From the NCBI GenBank assembly GCA_030247885.1, contig JAPDRO010000024.1, forward strand, positions 494,688-558,687: a stretch of DNA of 64,000 nucleotides, written 5' to 3'. The first letter of the stretch is position 1. Each line of letters begins with the position of its first letter. The notes under the pieces are model-generated. The model had not been told where the DNA came from, did not search any database, and saw nothing but the letters and a program-made list of their open reading frames with translations. The translations under genes were made by a program, and so were the position numbers. Shown here piece by piece: positions 44,365-56,600 of this stretch. Source of the stretch: Taxawa tesnikishii (nom. ined.) (taxonomy: Eukaryota > Ascomycota > Dothideomycetes > Dothideales).

Positions 44365-46583
44365 ATGCGCCCCCTATTAGCGTGCTTAAACACGCAAGGC
44401 CGCTTCTCCAGGGCCGCTACATCTTTTCGACATCACTGAAGGCCGGAGCAAGAAGAGCGCTGCCTTATTCCATATTGAGCAGATCACACCAAAGATGTCT
44501 CTCCACTTCCCGATCCAGACGGGACGAGGGCTCTACAGCGACGAAAGCATCGCCGAGAGCAGGCGTACTGCATGTTCAACAAGCATCTCGACAGTTGCCG
44601 CTCTCATGTCCAGGATGCGGTGCACCAAGCCAGACAGTTGCGCCTGAAGAAGCCGGGTATTACACTCTGACGCGCTCAGCCGTCAAGAACTTCCTAAGAC
44701 CACAGACCAAAGAGGAGGATCTTGTGTTCTCAACCGTGGTCCAGAGCTCCTCCCGCGGTGTATTAGAGCAACTAGGTCTCGCCGCCTCTCAACCGTCCCA
44801 AACCGCATCACAAAGTCCAGCCACGCCGCCTTCATTGCCGATTTGCGACAGGTGTCACAATCTAGTGCACCACCATACGGGCGTGTCCATCTATCACCCC
44901 TCTATCCAGAGCATTGAGGATATCATCGCCGAGTCGCCGTACAAACACAACCACGTCTATCACATCCTCGACGCTGCCGATTTCCCGCTCTCCCTGATTC
45001 CCTCGCTCGAACATAGCCTGCACCTGCCGCGCATGCGCAGCCAGAACCGAAGGTCGAAGACGCGGACGTACACCCACAACAGAGTTGCGGAAATCAGTTT
45101 CATCATCACGCGCTCGGATTTGCTGGCGCCGAAGAAAGAGCAGGTGGATCGGTTGGTGCCGTACTTGAGGGAGGTGTTGAGGGAGGCGCTAGGGCGAGGT
45201 GGGAGGAAGGTGAGGCTGGGTAACGTGAGGTGTGTGAGCGCGAAGCGGGGGTGGTGGACGAGAGAGGTCAAGGAGGAGATTTGGAAGAGGGGGTGCAGGG
45301 TGGATGGTGGGAAAAGTGAATGTGGGGAAGAGTGGGTTGTTTGAAGTTGTATTTCCCAAGGGACGGGGTTGGATAATACACCCGTCGGCGGGTCGGACGG
45401 AGTGTTGGGAACGCGACAGGAAAGCGGGAAGGAAATGGCGGCGGAGAAGGAGGGGAGGAAGATGCGGGAGATGCAGAGGTGGTGGATGAGGAGACAGGAC
45501 ACGACGGAAAGAGGAAGGGTCAACAGCCATGCTCTCTGATCTGCCTGGAGACGTTGATGTTGAGGAACAGAGGAATCCGGACTTGACGACTTCTCCATCA
45601 GACACGCAGGCAACGCCAGCAACGAACCCTGCCCTGACTGAGAACGAGCAGGCTGAAGAGGTGCAGATGCAGGCTCCAGAGGTGGAAAATGCAAACAAGC
45701 AAGAAGAGACAGATCAACTCCTAGAGACTGAACCCTTCGACTCCTCCTCCACGGCCTCGTTGCTGCCCCCACCGCAACCCGAAACCGCGTATCCCACAAT
45801 GCCCACAATTTCCTCCTTACCAGGCACAACCGCCTCACCCATCCGAGTTCCCTTCGGCAGCGGCAAAGGCGAACTAATCGACCTTCCCGGAATCGCGCGC
45901 AGCAATCTGGAAACCTTTACGAAACCAGAGAACACGCAAGACCTCGTCATGAAGAGCCGTATAACGCCGGAACAGTACACCATCAAACCCGGTCAATCCC
46001 TCTTGTTGGGAGGACTGATCCGCATCACGCCCACAACGCCAGATCTGGTTTTTCTCGCGTACCCGTTTGTGCCGTTGCATGCGCATGTTACGAGCACGGA
46101 GAAAGCTGTGGCGATACAGGCGGGAGAGCGCTCGCTCGACTCCTCGCGGCCCGAGTTGAGCATCGCGAACTCGAACGCTTGCTCCAGGATGCAATCAGCA
46201 GGGAAGTATAAGTTGGAATGGGACGTCACGAAGAAGCGCGCTGGACCTTTAACCTCCCCTGTAGCGGCGAAACTCAAGGCGGACCGGCTGCCGTTTGTCG
46301 TGTACTCAGCCGACGTGCTGGTAGAGGGGTAGGGTGGGTTGAGATCGTGGCACAGACCAGAAGGCATGCAGCTGGACGCGATGCAGACGAAGTCGTGGTA
46401 CCGGAGTTTGAAATTTTCAGTCCCGAGGGCAAGTTCGTGGGCATACGGCCGCCTATGAATGCTTGGCTGTTGGGTGGGAAGAAAGCAGTCCCGAAGCACA
46501 AGCAAAAGGCTAGACCGAGGAGGAGCATGAGCTCTGTGCGGAGATCGCAGGAGGGACGGGCGAAGGCTGCTGCTGCTACATAA
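44365..46583 (+). CDS. GEP3: mitochondrial ribosome-assembly GTPase-like protein Gep3 (YqeH family)
   Basis: A GEP3/Mtg3-type protein: an Arg-rich presequence-like region, a zinc-knuckle region with CPGCGAPSQ and CDRCHNLVHHH, then a circularly permuted GTPase: ISFIITRSDLL (NKxD-equivalent region), VRCVSAKRGWW (G5), the P-loop MVGKVNVGKSGLFEVVF, and SSLPGTTASPIRVPF plus GELIDLPG (G2-G3). The C-terminal domain continues through SLLLGGLIRITP and ends ...GRAKAAAAT. Several frame breaks occur. A G-run at 45289-45293 needs one base removed (or two added), a G-run at 46326-46329 needs one added, and the region 45,350-45,530 has no single convincing frame. The start at 44365 is a guess based on a presequence-like frame. 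The family is needed for mitochondrial small-subunit assembly and interacts genetically with prohibitins. Confidence 0.72.
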
Positions 46584-46750
46584 GGCAGGTTGGCAAGGTG
46601 TTTCCGACATTACATGCGTTCCGGAAAAAGAGAGTCCACAACCGCGTTCAGTCCCAACCCTGAGTTCCACTCTGGGTGTTACGACAACAGAGTATTGTAT
46701 TGGAGCAAGGCGCCGAGGAAACATCAGCCGCCAATTCACATCAACGAGTA

Positions 46751-47959
46751 TCATCCGAAACCCTCCATCGGTTGTCGTCGTTCAACAATGCCGAAGGACG
46801 AGTTCGAGATCCCTCGACCACAGAACCGAGTTGGGATTCTCTGTTCAAGCCCTTCTCGCCTCGTCAGCCAAACACTGTTAGTCCCAAAGGGAGGCAAAAC
46901 TCACTTCGATCTCATGTCGCACACTGTCATCCTCTGCAGCCTCATCCTCAGGGTTGTCTCTGTACTGAATGGTCCTTCTTCCTTGTTCAGCACCGTCCTC
47001 TTCATACAGCAGCTGTCGACCCAGTGTTTCTTTTGCCCACGAGGGCTGTACGACCGGCGTTGCTACGATGACGATCTGTCACACATCCGTCAGAAACAAT
47101 TGCTGTTCAAACACATACAAGCTAGGCTCAACCGGGGCAAAACGGGGAGTCATGCATGGGTGATGGGTGGAACGCCAACTCACTATCCACAGGAACACGC
47201 CCACGGCGACCCCCAACATGAGTCCAGCCACCAATCTCTCCTGTTCCCTCCAGGGCTCGAAACACGCCCTCGTCCTGTCGAACGTTGTCGCGCAGGCGTC
47301 GGATCTGACGTTGTTCGTTGGAAAGGGATATGCCATGTCGCGTGTCGATCTGAAACCACAGCACTGCCACTGGTCCTGGATCCTTCGTATTCTCTCACCC
47401 TTCTTCCCCCTGAACAGCTCGCTCCATCGTTCCCCAAGCGCGCATCCCAATCCGCCGAGGGGCTGATATGCGTGCCGGCTAGCGTGGCGACGACGGTGCA
47501 ATAAACCACCAACAGCAGTATCGTCAACGTGCTAGGCAAGAGCACGGGTGGGATGGACGAGGTTTTCGTGGCGCGGTAGTTGCGGGTATTGGGATGGGAG
47601 GAGAGGGACGAGGCGAGCGCGGTACTCGTCTCGATTGCGAGGCCAGCAATGGGAGGGAGGGCGAGGGCGAGAGCCGAGAGCGTGTTGGGGAGGGGAAGGG
47701 AGAAGCTGCGGGAGGAGTGGGTTGCGTAGCTTGGATCCATCAGCCGAGAGATTGATGTTGGGCACCGGGAGGCTGCTTACCCAGCTAGAGCTGTGAGCGC
47801 GCCCAGATACTGTACGTTGTCAGCTCTCCACTCCGACTCTGACTCCGACTCGGACGCATGGTTGCTGGAATTCCGCACGCCGGACTGGGACAGGACGGGA
47901 CTCACGATGATACTGATGATGGTGGCTATCTGCCTTCGAGTGAGCTTGATCCGCGCCAT
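46751..47959 (-). CDS. fungal tetraspanin, Tsp3 type
   Basis: Exons 47959-47906, 47809-47781, 47729-47184, 47075-46905, 46840-46751. It has hydrophobic N-terminal helices, the CCG signature of the large extracellular loop (RRIQDQWQCCGF) with further loop cysteines (RSDACATTFDRTRACFEPW), and a final membrane helix (RLVAGLMLGVAVGVFLW). One base is needed in the run at 47459-47462; with it, all phases match and the protein is 296 residues. Exon 1 is 54 nt and exon 2 only 29 nt. Fungal tetraspanins organise membrane protein complexes, and Pls1-type members are needed for appressorium penetration; this one resembles Tsp3 rather than Pls1. The last exon is less certain. Confidence 0.78.
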
Positions 47960-48790
47960 GTCTGTCTCTGCGCAGAGCTCTGCGGTTGTGTCTGCCGCGT
48001 GTGCGCGTGGAGCGAGTATCTCTCTTGCACAGAATATGGTAGAAAAGACGGAGATGCGTTGGCCTGAGTATGTAGTATATTAAAGCAAGGAAGCTCACGA
48101 TAACGTCACTTCATCTTGCGGGGAACGGCCGGGGTGGTGTGCCAAGCCAGCCTCTCCTGACATGTGAAGCCAATCGCGTCGTGTTGTTGCATGCCACGAC
48201 TACGTACAGTAGAGTAGGACAGAATGTATTATCGTGCATCTTGGGCATCCTACACACTAATTCGCGGATTCACCAAAAGTTGGTGTGGTGTGGTGTGGTG
48301 AGAGCAGAACATGATTATGGCATGGCTAATATTATCTCAGAGCCGCTCCGCGTAGCTTGGGGTATCTTCAAGAAGTGAATCCACCAAATACACCCAACGC
48401 CAGATATGACCGGTCAACGCCAGATATGACAAGACGAGAAGCGTCTCCACTCGTCAACGACGACGCAAGACCCGTCGCTGCGAGTCCGATGCCACCATAT
48501 CTGTCCCAAACGCTTCCGTAAACCTCCCCAGTTGCTCCGGTGAAACGCCTCCAAGTGCTCCCATAAAACTCCGCATAACCTCCCTTTGTAGAATTCTGGA
48601 CTCGCTTCCTCAACACCTTGCGCAAATCGAAAGAGTGCCCCGATGTCCAACGTCGAACAGTCATGCAATCTCCAGTATGTCCCGCGTAGGTATACCGCTT
48701 GTTCCAGGTTCTGATGGCGACAATCGTCAAGGCCGTAACGTATCACGACGATGCACCGGTATCGAGCCCAGCGCCCCCGCCACAGCACAG
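47960..48790. other. intergenic
   Basis: About 830 bp. A short (GTGTG)n run lies near 48,285-48,300. Open frames at 48,368-48,794 on the minus strand have no motif. Confidence 0.45.
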
Positions 48791-49463
48791 TCAATCGAAG
48801 ATGCCTTGCGGGTCGAGCGCAGCCATCAACTCCTTCCCAATCAACACCTCACCCTCCTCATCTCCAACCTCCATCTCCGGAATCTCATGATTGGCGAAGA
48901 AGATTTCTTCGGGGGTGAGTGCGTAGCCGACCTGATCGAACGGATACTGCGGGAGGAATTTGATCTGGCCCCAATTGACCGTCTCATTGCCCGGATAGCG
49001 CGGATGCGGGAGGAAGCGCCCGTGGTGCAGACCCGTGGCCACGCGGTCGTCGCCCTCGTACTTGTACTCTTGCAGAGATGGCCATGGCGCGATGAACTGC
49101 TTCGGAACGTCGAGATTCCATTGATCGACTTGCCAGCCATGCTTGAACTGGGGGCACCAGACAGTCTGCTGCGAGAGCACGTTGGAGTGGTTGGTGCGCA
49201 AGTAGCTTCCTTCGAGCAGACTGAAGGCACGGGGCTGGATGAAGTAGATTCCCTGGGCGATGGCAGCCTGCTTACGCAGCTCTCTCGGCAAGGCAAGCCT
49301 CCTTCTCTTGCTTGGTGGTCGTGAGCTGGGTTTTGTAGTCGAGGTCGGGGTGGAAGAAGGGGCTGTTGGGAAAGAGGCGGTTGCGTTCTTCGATGACTCT
49401 CTGCCACTTCTGCCTCTCGGCGTACTGAGGTGCTCTCCAAGTCCTTGAGTGGCTGTAGGACAT
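48791..49463 (-). CDS. uncharacterised fungal protein, probably conserved
   Basis: A frame MSYSHSRTWRAPQYAERQKW... joins, near 49,290, to ...PRELRKQAAIAQGIYFIQPRAFSLLEG and runs to PQGIFD. It has even composition, WCPQFKHGW and LPHPRYPGNE loops and no low complexity, so it looks like a real, folded protein. The join needs one base removed (or two added) at 49,275-49,292. Reading upstream, an Arg/Ser-rich frame (ARSSLSAASAHNPELVPKE) behind a GTATGT...CAG intron near 49,535-49,590 could be a mitochondrial presequence. I cannot name the family. Confidence 0.5.
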
Positions 49464-49599
49464 CTCTTTGGGGACCAACTCGGGGTTGTGAGCTGAGGCG
49501 GCGCTGAGGGAGCTTCGGGCTCCGGGACGGGGTGGTCTGGTTGTGTCAGGTCTGGTTCACTACTGCTCGATCACTGGTGGTACATACTGAGGTGGATGA

Positions 49600-51686
49600 A
49601 GGCTTTGAGCGAGTTGGTAGTAGAAAGGCTCGGGCTCTTATTGTTGCAGCAAGGGGTTAGCAATATGTGGTAAGAATGTGTGAGGGGAAAGGTGGTGAGG
49701 AGGCATAGGACGAAGGGTAACAAACGGCAGATGATGATAGAGAGCCGACTGTACCCATTGCCACGTAGTGGCCTTGTTGTGGCCTAATGGTCTCGTGCTT
49801 CCCATTGTCTATTGTCAGCATGTGAACAAGACGGAATCAGCCATTGCAGCAGTCCAGGCGGGAAATTGTGAAGTGAGTGGAAGATCTTAAATGATCTTGC
49901 GTACCCCTGAAAAGAGCGTACAGCGATGCGAAAAAGAGAAGAGAATCCACATACTTGAAAGGCCCCAGGGGCCGTGAAGGTTTTCAGGTCCTGCACGGTA
50001 GCGGTCAGCCGAGGGTCTCCTGCGATGAGTTCGCAATGCTCATGCGTGATCTTCGTGAGGTCGTGTCCCCATGCAAACGAGCAGTTAGCAGATCACTCAC
50101 TCGAGGTGGCGTCGGGGGACGCGGGCACAGTGAGCGATCTGTAGACAAGCGGTCAGCGCAAGATCTCCTGTATGTGAGCTCCCATATCCGGCGGCGGCGG
50201 CAACAGTGGCAGCAGCAGCAGGCAAAGGAGATTCGGCGGTGGTGGTACCGGACGCGAAGATCTAGTCTCGAGCCGTCTGGTCCGGCTCGGAGATGGTCGT
50301 GGTCGAGGTGGTCGAAGAGAAAGGAGGAAAAGTGGTGAGTATGGTGGAAGACGGTTGTTTTATGTGATTCTGGATAGGCAGCTATCACAATACGCCATTG
50401 AGGTTCGAACTGACAATAACAGGAACAACGCCGCTGGCCGTCAGTGAAGGAGAAGAGCGGGAAGACTTTGCAGCTCACTTCTCATTGGACTATACTATTG
50501 CTAGGTGATATCTAGAAATTATGTAGGGATGCGACGAGAAGGGGAGCTGTAGTAGGAGAGGGGCCGCGCAACGTGCTGGCTATGGAAGATCGTCTCATGT
50601 AGGCTGTTCCCAAGTGAAACATGCACGGCGGATGATGTACTATGCGAAGACGAAGAATGTGGCAAGAATGGTGGTATTGGAAATGTCAACTCACCTTTGA
50701 CACGAAGATGATGGTCGCCGAGTTAAGGGGCCATCAGATGAGACAGCACAGTTACATGATGGATTATGTAGCTGTGCATGAAACGAGATGGCACCGGAAC
50801 ACGTGAGCTTGCGGGATCATCTCGTGTTCTTGCTGTGAGTGGAACAAGGAGCTGGCTATACTCCAGCAATTCAAATTGTCGTTTGCGAGGACCTGGTCTA
50901 TGGGCAGCATCGTGTGCACATATATGCCCGTCACAGAGGCGAAATGTCAAGATGGCAATGTGAGAGTGCTGTTGAATTGCAGACTATTGCGCGAAGGAAC
51001 AGAGAAGGAGGCGGAGCTGCTGCGGAGATCTGCAGCAGATCCAACATCACGTAGATACGGTGCGGGCCGAGCCGATTGCCGCAGAGCCTCCGGGTAAAGT
51101 ACACATGCTAGGCAGCCGTTCCATAGCATTGATCCCCTCTCCCAAAAGAACGCGAACTCCTGATAAGCATCACACAGCTTTTCAATAGGCCCAAACGATC
51201 CAGAATTTGAACCTGGTTAGCCGGATTGCTTCGCCGCCTGATGCGATGGCGATTTCCTAGGAAACAGAGCGTCACCGCAACAGCATTCACGAGCGAAATT
51301 GCGGTCCTAACGATCGCGAAGACGCGATAGCTAATGCTACCTATCGTCGATAGGTAGCATTCGTTAGATATGCTGTAGTGGGGAGTAAAGACAGTAGACA
51401 TTAACAGGTTGCGCTTGGATAACCGACTAGCCTGCCTGATCGACCTCCCCGCGGTTTACGTTATGACAGTCACGTAACGACAGCATTGTAAAGTCCGTAT
51501 GCACCTCCAGGAACTCGATAGACTCCCCTGCTGGAATGCAGCGTCGTCTGCTTTGCAGGCTCTCGGTAATCACTCCAGACAAATATTTCTCAACCCATTT
51601 CCACGACGGGGCCAGATTTCTCCATTTTCAAGATCCTGAGACGAAAGGTCAGAACCAGCGTGCCTCAGATAGAGGTTTCATTAAAC
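49600..51686. other. gene-poor interval
   Basis: About 2.1 kb. Codon-like frames at 49,955-50,478 on both strands are Arg/His/Cys-rich low-complexity shadows of a GGC-rich tract. The stretch also holds a perfect palindrome (see 51,333-51,361). No gene supported. Confidence 0.4.
51333..51361. repeat. perfect 14-bp inverted repeat, 1-nt spacer
   Basis: AATGCTACCTATCG is followed by T and then the exact reverse complement CGATAGGTAGCATT. No transposase or terminator context is visible. It could form a 14-bp hairpin or a dimeric protein site. Confidence 0.9.
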
Positions 51687-53846
51687 TCACTTGAAAAGAT
51701 CGTGGCGTGCCCACCAGCTGCGCAGACGCTTGCCGAAGATGTAGAATGGGATAGCAAGAAAGCAGAAGAAAAGTGAGGTTCCGCCAAAGACGTACATGAT
51801 TTGCCTGATGGAGACTGTCAGAACTAGTCGCGTCTCAGGTGTGTCCCACAGCCTCGAGTTTACGTACCTAGGACCGGAGTCCTCAACCCAGGGATTGGCA
51901 AAATTGCTGAGTCCGTAGAAGAGGAAGTTCTGGTCCAACATTAGCAGCGCCCACGCTGTCGGAGTGAATGTTAAAGCTAACCTTGAAGAGCATGTTCATA
52001 ATGAACATTTCACTGCTAAGGTTGCGGAAGGCGTCGAGACCATACGAAATGGTAGAGAAGATGCCAATGAGCACGCCGACCATCATCATGCCTTGCAGGA
52101 AAGCACAGAGGATGGCGTTCGCACCGATCGAAAGAGTGTAGCCAAACAGGAACATGCCTATACCGCAGAACACAGCAGCAAAGGACATCAGAACGAGACG
52201 GAATTCAGGCTCGCTGAGTCTCGTCAGTTACAATGTCTCGTCTGCTCAGGGGCTGGGAACATACTAAACACCGTTGTTCTTCTTGCCCATCCACTTGATG
52301 ATAGGGTCGCTTGCCACCGCGGTGAAAATCGAACCGATCATACCACCAAGGAAGGGGCCTGCTCCGAGATAACCGACCTGTGCGGCGTTGAAGTTCCATG
52401 GTGGACCAGAAAAGATCCCAGATTGGATAATGGCAGAACCTACATACCAGCTGTTCAGGATACCAGAGGCGATGACAGCGTAGCAAGCAGCCGGGTTAAG
52501 TAGTGTCAAGAACGGCCCGAAAATATCTTTGAAAATCCAATCGTGGTGGTAGACACCGGTAAAGACTGCCAGTTCCTGCACCTAGAACAGAAGGTCAGCA
52601 CTCATCGTGTCTCACACATGGAGTCAGGTTCTTACAAAGCTTTTCTTTGGTGGGACAGTATAAGCAGCCTGTGCCACGGCTTGCCCTTCCTGCTTTTCTT
52701 CAATACCCTTTTGATGGGCTTCTTCAATGTGCGCTAACTCTTCTAGCTTTTCGTCCTGTGTCATGTCTGTCTCGTACCGAACGTCACGCAGGTACTACAG
52801 GCCAAGAGTGTCAGTATGTGTCCCTATGGCCAGGATGACGTTACACCCTTTGCTAGCGGACGTACCGTAGTTTCAGGGCAGAACTGGCGAGCCGTCAGCT
52901 TCTTACCAAACAGTCGTTTATCGTATGCCAGCGGACTCACCAGGAACATCAAGACGAACTGTATGACAAGGAAGATCTGGAAAAGATGGAAGAGCCAAAG
53001 CCAACCAAGACTAGCAAATACTTGACCGCAGATAATGGAAGCCAGACTAGAAGCGGCGTTGAGGATAAAGTTGATGACGGATATGCGTAAACCACGCTCA
53101 TGGACGAAGTATATATCTCCTACTGTAGCCACGATCAAGGATTCGAAGGCGCTAGTTGAAAGGCCTTGCACAATGCGTGCAGCGAGCAGATATTCGTAGG
53201 AGATCTTTGACTCCCCAATTGCCGTGCCGATAATGTCGAAAAGCGTTGACACAAGGTAGATGGGACGCTTGCCGTACTTGCGACTCAAAGCGCAGATGAA
53301 CGGTCCGATACAGCCAGCAGCTAAGAGGTTGTAGCCTGACACAAGAACAACGTCCGTAATAGGCAGGCCAAGCTGCTGCGACATGGGGAAGTAGGAGGCA
53401 TTAAGGAATGGGCCCTGGAAGTATAAGTAAGGAAAAATGAGACGCGCGTTGAACAAACATACATTGGTTCCAGCATTGAGCAGAGCACCGAGACAAAGGA
53501 TGATGATGATCAGCTCCTTCTTCCATTTCGGCCAGTTGAGAGGGTCATTAGGATCTTCACTGGGCTGTGGGGAAAGCACAACATGAGCATTTCTTCCGGT
53601 ACTAGCATGATCCTTAGTACATCTGTAACAAGAGCGAAGAGTCACAGTGCGTGTTGATTACCCATGTTTGAGTGCGCCGGTTATGTCTTCTGTATGGGCG
53701 GCTTCGTCGTTCAGTAAAACAGCTGGTGATTCTGTCAGCTCATGTTTCAAGTCGGCAGGAACGGACGTGACGACTTCCGGGGACGTGTCCCAGTCGATGG
53801 TCTTCCAACACGCCGAGGCCCATGATGAGTAGGTACGACAAGTCAC
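51687..53846 (-). CDS. MFS transporter, drug/polyamine antiporter-like (DHA1)
   Basis: Seven exons give 609 residues with exact phase: 53846-53662, 53622-52866, 52794-52636, 52581-52265, 52213-51982, 51929-51868, 51804-51687. The cytoplasmic N-terminus is followed by DPNDPLNWPKWKKE, the usual entry to helix 1 of fungal MFS carriers. Others are LSRKYGKRPIYL (motif A-like), AARIVQGLSTSAFE, HERGLRISVINFILN, a long charged central loop (YLRDVRYETDMTQDEKLEELAH), NNGVYEPEFRLVLM at helix 8, and a C-terminus FGKRLRSWWARHDLFK. The family exports drugs or imports small cations such as polyamines (Hol1 type); specificity cannot be read. No frame breaks occur. Start taken as MTCRTYSSW. Confidence 0.85.
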
Positions 53847-55230
53847 GAGTCACCAGGATAGAGGTGGACCGACGTTTGCAACGGATATTTGAGGGAGGAT
53901 GCTGCAGGTTCATCTGAGAGAAGTGCCCTTCCACCCCCATATTAAGCACCTGCATCATGTTGGAGCATCGGATAACCCCCTGGAGATATTCCAGCTCTGC
54001 CAAGGCAACCAATCGAACGCCTGGCTAACCGATTCGCGACCTCCATGGCGTATGTATACCCCGCACGCTTGCCGTTTTGCATAGCGGCATGTGCCTTCGC
54101 CGATTTCCTGGGCGTCTCCAATATCAGGTTCCCCGCAACTCTGGGATTAAGGTTAGTGACCCTACTGCGCACTTCGACCGCGCGTTCAAGGTACCGCTTG
54201 AGAATCGTAACAAAGGTGACTGCGAGGGGCAACCGCTCGATATTGCATGATGCGGGCTGCAGACATTCCTCTTCATGACAGGGAACCCGCAATACTTGCG
54301 CGTCGTCTCCGAGGAGAAGATGTCCGGCATGGCTCAACCGCCGGGGGCAAGAAGTAAGCTAAGCGAGGTTCCGCTTACGGTCTCAGCAGGATCAGCACGA
54401 GGCGAAAGCCACTGCTGCAACGAACACGAACCCGGACCTAGCAATGAGAGCTGGGGGTAGTGCTGTAGATGAAGCGACTTGGTCTGGATCAATGTCTTGC
54501 AGCTTCGTATTAGTCTTGCGAGACGGACAATGAGAGCGGCTCTTGCAATTTATGCCAAGTGCGCAAGTACTCCGCGACACGTGGCATGGTGCTAGCGTGG
54601 ACTACACTAGCGCAGGACAGATGGACAGATCCCCCAGGTTGCACGAGTCAGCTGCTTCTGGCACGCCGCTAATCCGGAGGGCAAGACCAAGGCTTAGCGC
54701 CGGACATTGCAGGCAGGCACATTGGAGATCTACCCAAGACACTGGATACGGCTGCAAACTTTGTGTTGGGATTTTTGTTCAATGTCTATTAATGTCTTAT
54801 AGCTGAGGGTTGAACAGACGAATCAAGTCGAACCGTTTTACCTATAAACGCTAACATGATTGAGGGCATATAAGACCTTATACTTTCGAACCAAATCCCT
54901 TGCCTGGACAACTCGCACTGTATGCCACTTCTTGAGCTCACATGTCAATGATCATAGATCTTCACTAGCTCTGCTCGCTTCAACGTTAACCTCGCTGCAA
55001 CCAACCTTCACAAAGTAGCTATGGGTACAGTCGAAGTGAGAGTATCAGTTTCAAACGCTGAGCTTATCGATACTGGGGGAGCGGTAACGATTGGATATAC
55101 TGTAGTCACAAGAACGGTCGTATGCTACGGTTTACGCTATTATGGATTCCTTCGGCTCAAACTTACCTGACTCGTGGTGAGTAAGCAAGCTCGTCTTCCG
55201 TAATCTGGCCCTCCGTTAAAATACACTCGC
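53847..55230. other. intergenic, edge of the degenerating region
   Basis: About 1.4 kb. A minus-strand frame at 53,942-54,337 is Ala/Arg-rich and motif-free. Nothing else is supported. Confidence 0.45.
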
Positions 55231-56600
55231 CTATGACAACATATTGAGACGGTCCCCTAGAGCTTTGCAGCGGGCGCAGTGCAAACGACAACACAGCTCC
55301 ATATAATTGCACAACGATATCACCTGCCTGTACAGGACCGCAGCCAATACCACAGCGGTTGCGCCCGTAGCTGAACAGCTTTCTATCAGGAGGGAGGTGC
55401 CAGTTCGAGAGTCTCTCAGATCGTCAGATCTCTTCATATCTTCAACGGAGCGCATCGAGTCGGCAGGACGAGAACAGCAGCTACAGGACGGCTTCACATC
55501 ATGGCATGATGTCCTGCATACCAACATAGCATCCTTGATCGCATTATAAGGAGTTCCAATGCCTCTGCAGCCGATGATAGCTAGGTCAAGGACCGATGCA
55601 GGTCTCGCGAGGGCGACCATCTCGAGACCGCGGACCGTCGCGTGGCTAAGCTCATACTCGCGCTCATATGGCCGTACTGTGGCAAGGTGAATGTTCCCTT
55701 GAGCGTCTTTTTGGCCCCATAGAGCTCTTGAGTGCAAAAGGTTAGACGTGCTGAAGACGAACGTTGGATTCTTGGCTTCGGATTGCTTGAGTTGCCTTGC
55801 AAAAGTGGAAAGCGTGGCAACACGGATACCCCGTGTTTGCAAAGATGCGGTCGAGCTGCTGCATCGAGGGCGCAGATTCTCGATAGTGGATTCGCAGCCC
55901 TTCCGCCGCGGCTGCATGTTTGGTATGTTTTGTCTCCCAGGGTTGGCTGATCGTATCAAGGTATTGTGTATTGGTGTCTTGATCCGTGCTCCGAAGTTCA
56001 CGGTCCAGGATGCGCCACTATGATCCCGTGGCCAACGTTCGAGTAGAATGTCAAGACATAGCCATGCTTCGATGAAGTAGGACGTGACTCCCATGTACAC
56101 GTCTGTAGTAGCTTTGTTGTAGTCCGGATCGGCCAGAGCACTTCGCTCACTAGGCTGCAAAAGGGCGGGTACTCCATATATCCGATCCCGCGGGTCAGTA
56201 CAACCATGGCGGTTCAGAGCGAGGAGCAACTGGCTCAGGGTGATTGTCTTACGACCATGGGCATCACGTGCCATTTCCCGCAGTTTCCGCATCAAAGATG
56301 TCTTCTGTCTGGACATCCAAGGATTTTGTTTCATGGACAGAGAAGCCCACCATGACCTTTCAACAGGGGAACTGAAATCTTGCCACGTATAAAAATGAAG
56401 ACCGTATAGGACTGTTGCTTCTTGAGCCAGGACGAGCTCCTGTACGGTCCAGATTCTGCTCCACCATGCCTCTGAAAACGGACGTTGCGAAGATCCCTCA
56501 AGGCCGCCTGGGGATCGCATGTAACAATGGCCCTACTCATCAGTACAGAGTTGATGATAAGGACAAAATTCATTGTCTTGTTTGACAGTGGCGCTCCCAC
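55231..56600 (-). pseudogene. HET-domain gene, 3' part only
   Basis: The frame reads SEAWWSRIWTVQELVLAQ followed by RHGCTDPRDRIYGVPALL and VDVYMGVTSYFIEAW-like text, the canonical second half of fungal HET (heterokaryon incompatibility) proteins, where W-W-R-WT-QE and DPRDxIYGL close the HET domain. The upstream motifs (ALSYVWG) that should precede it are not found in any frame up to 56,990. The C-terminal part after the HET end is cysteine-rich and not recognisable. It is therefore a 5'-truncated copy. It sits beside a decayed polyketide synthase fragment and the AT-rich block. Confidence 0.6.

Noticed and set aside
49955-50478. Arg/Trp-rich and Cys/His-rich frames on both strands
   Set aside because: Mutually antisense shadows over a GGC/CAG-rich tract; no conserved motif.
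51180-51260. tRNA-like T-arm on the minus strand (CCAGGTTCAAATTCTGG)
   Set aside because: The 3' acceptor strand has no matching 5' acceptor at the right distance and no D or anticodon arm could be folded.
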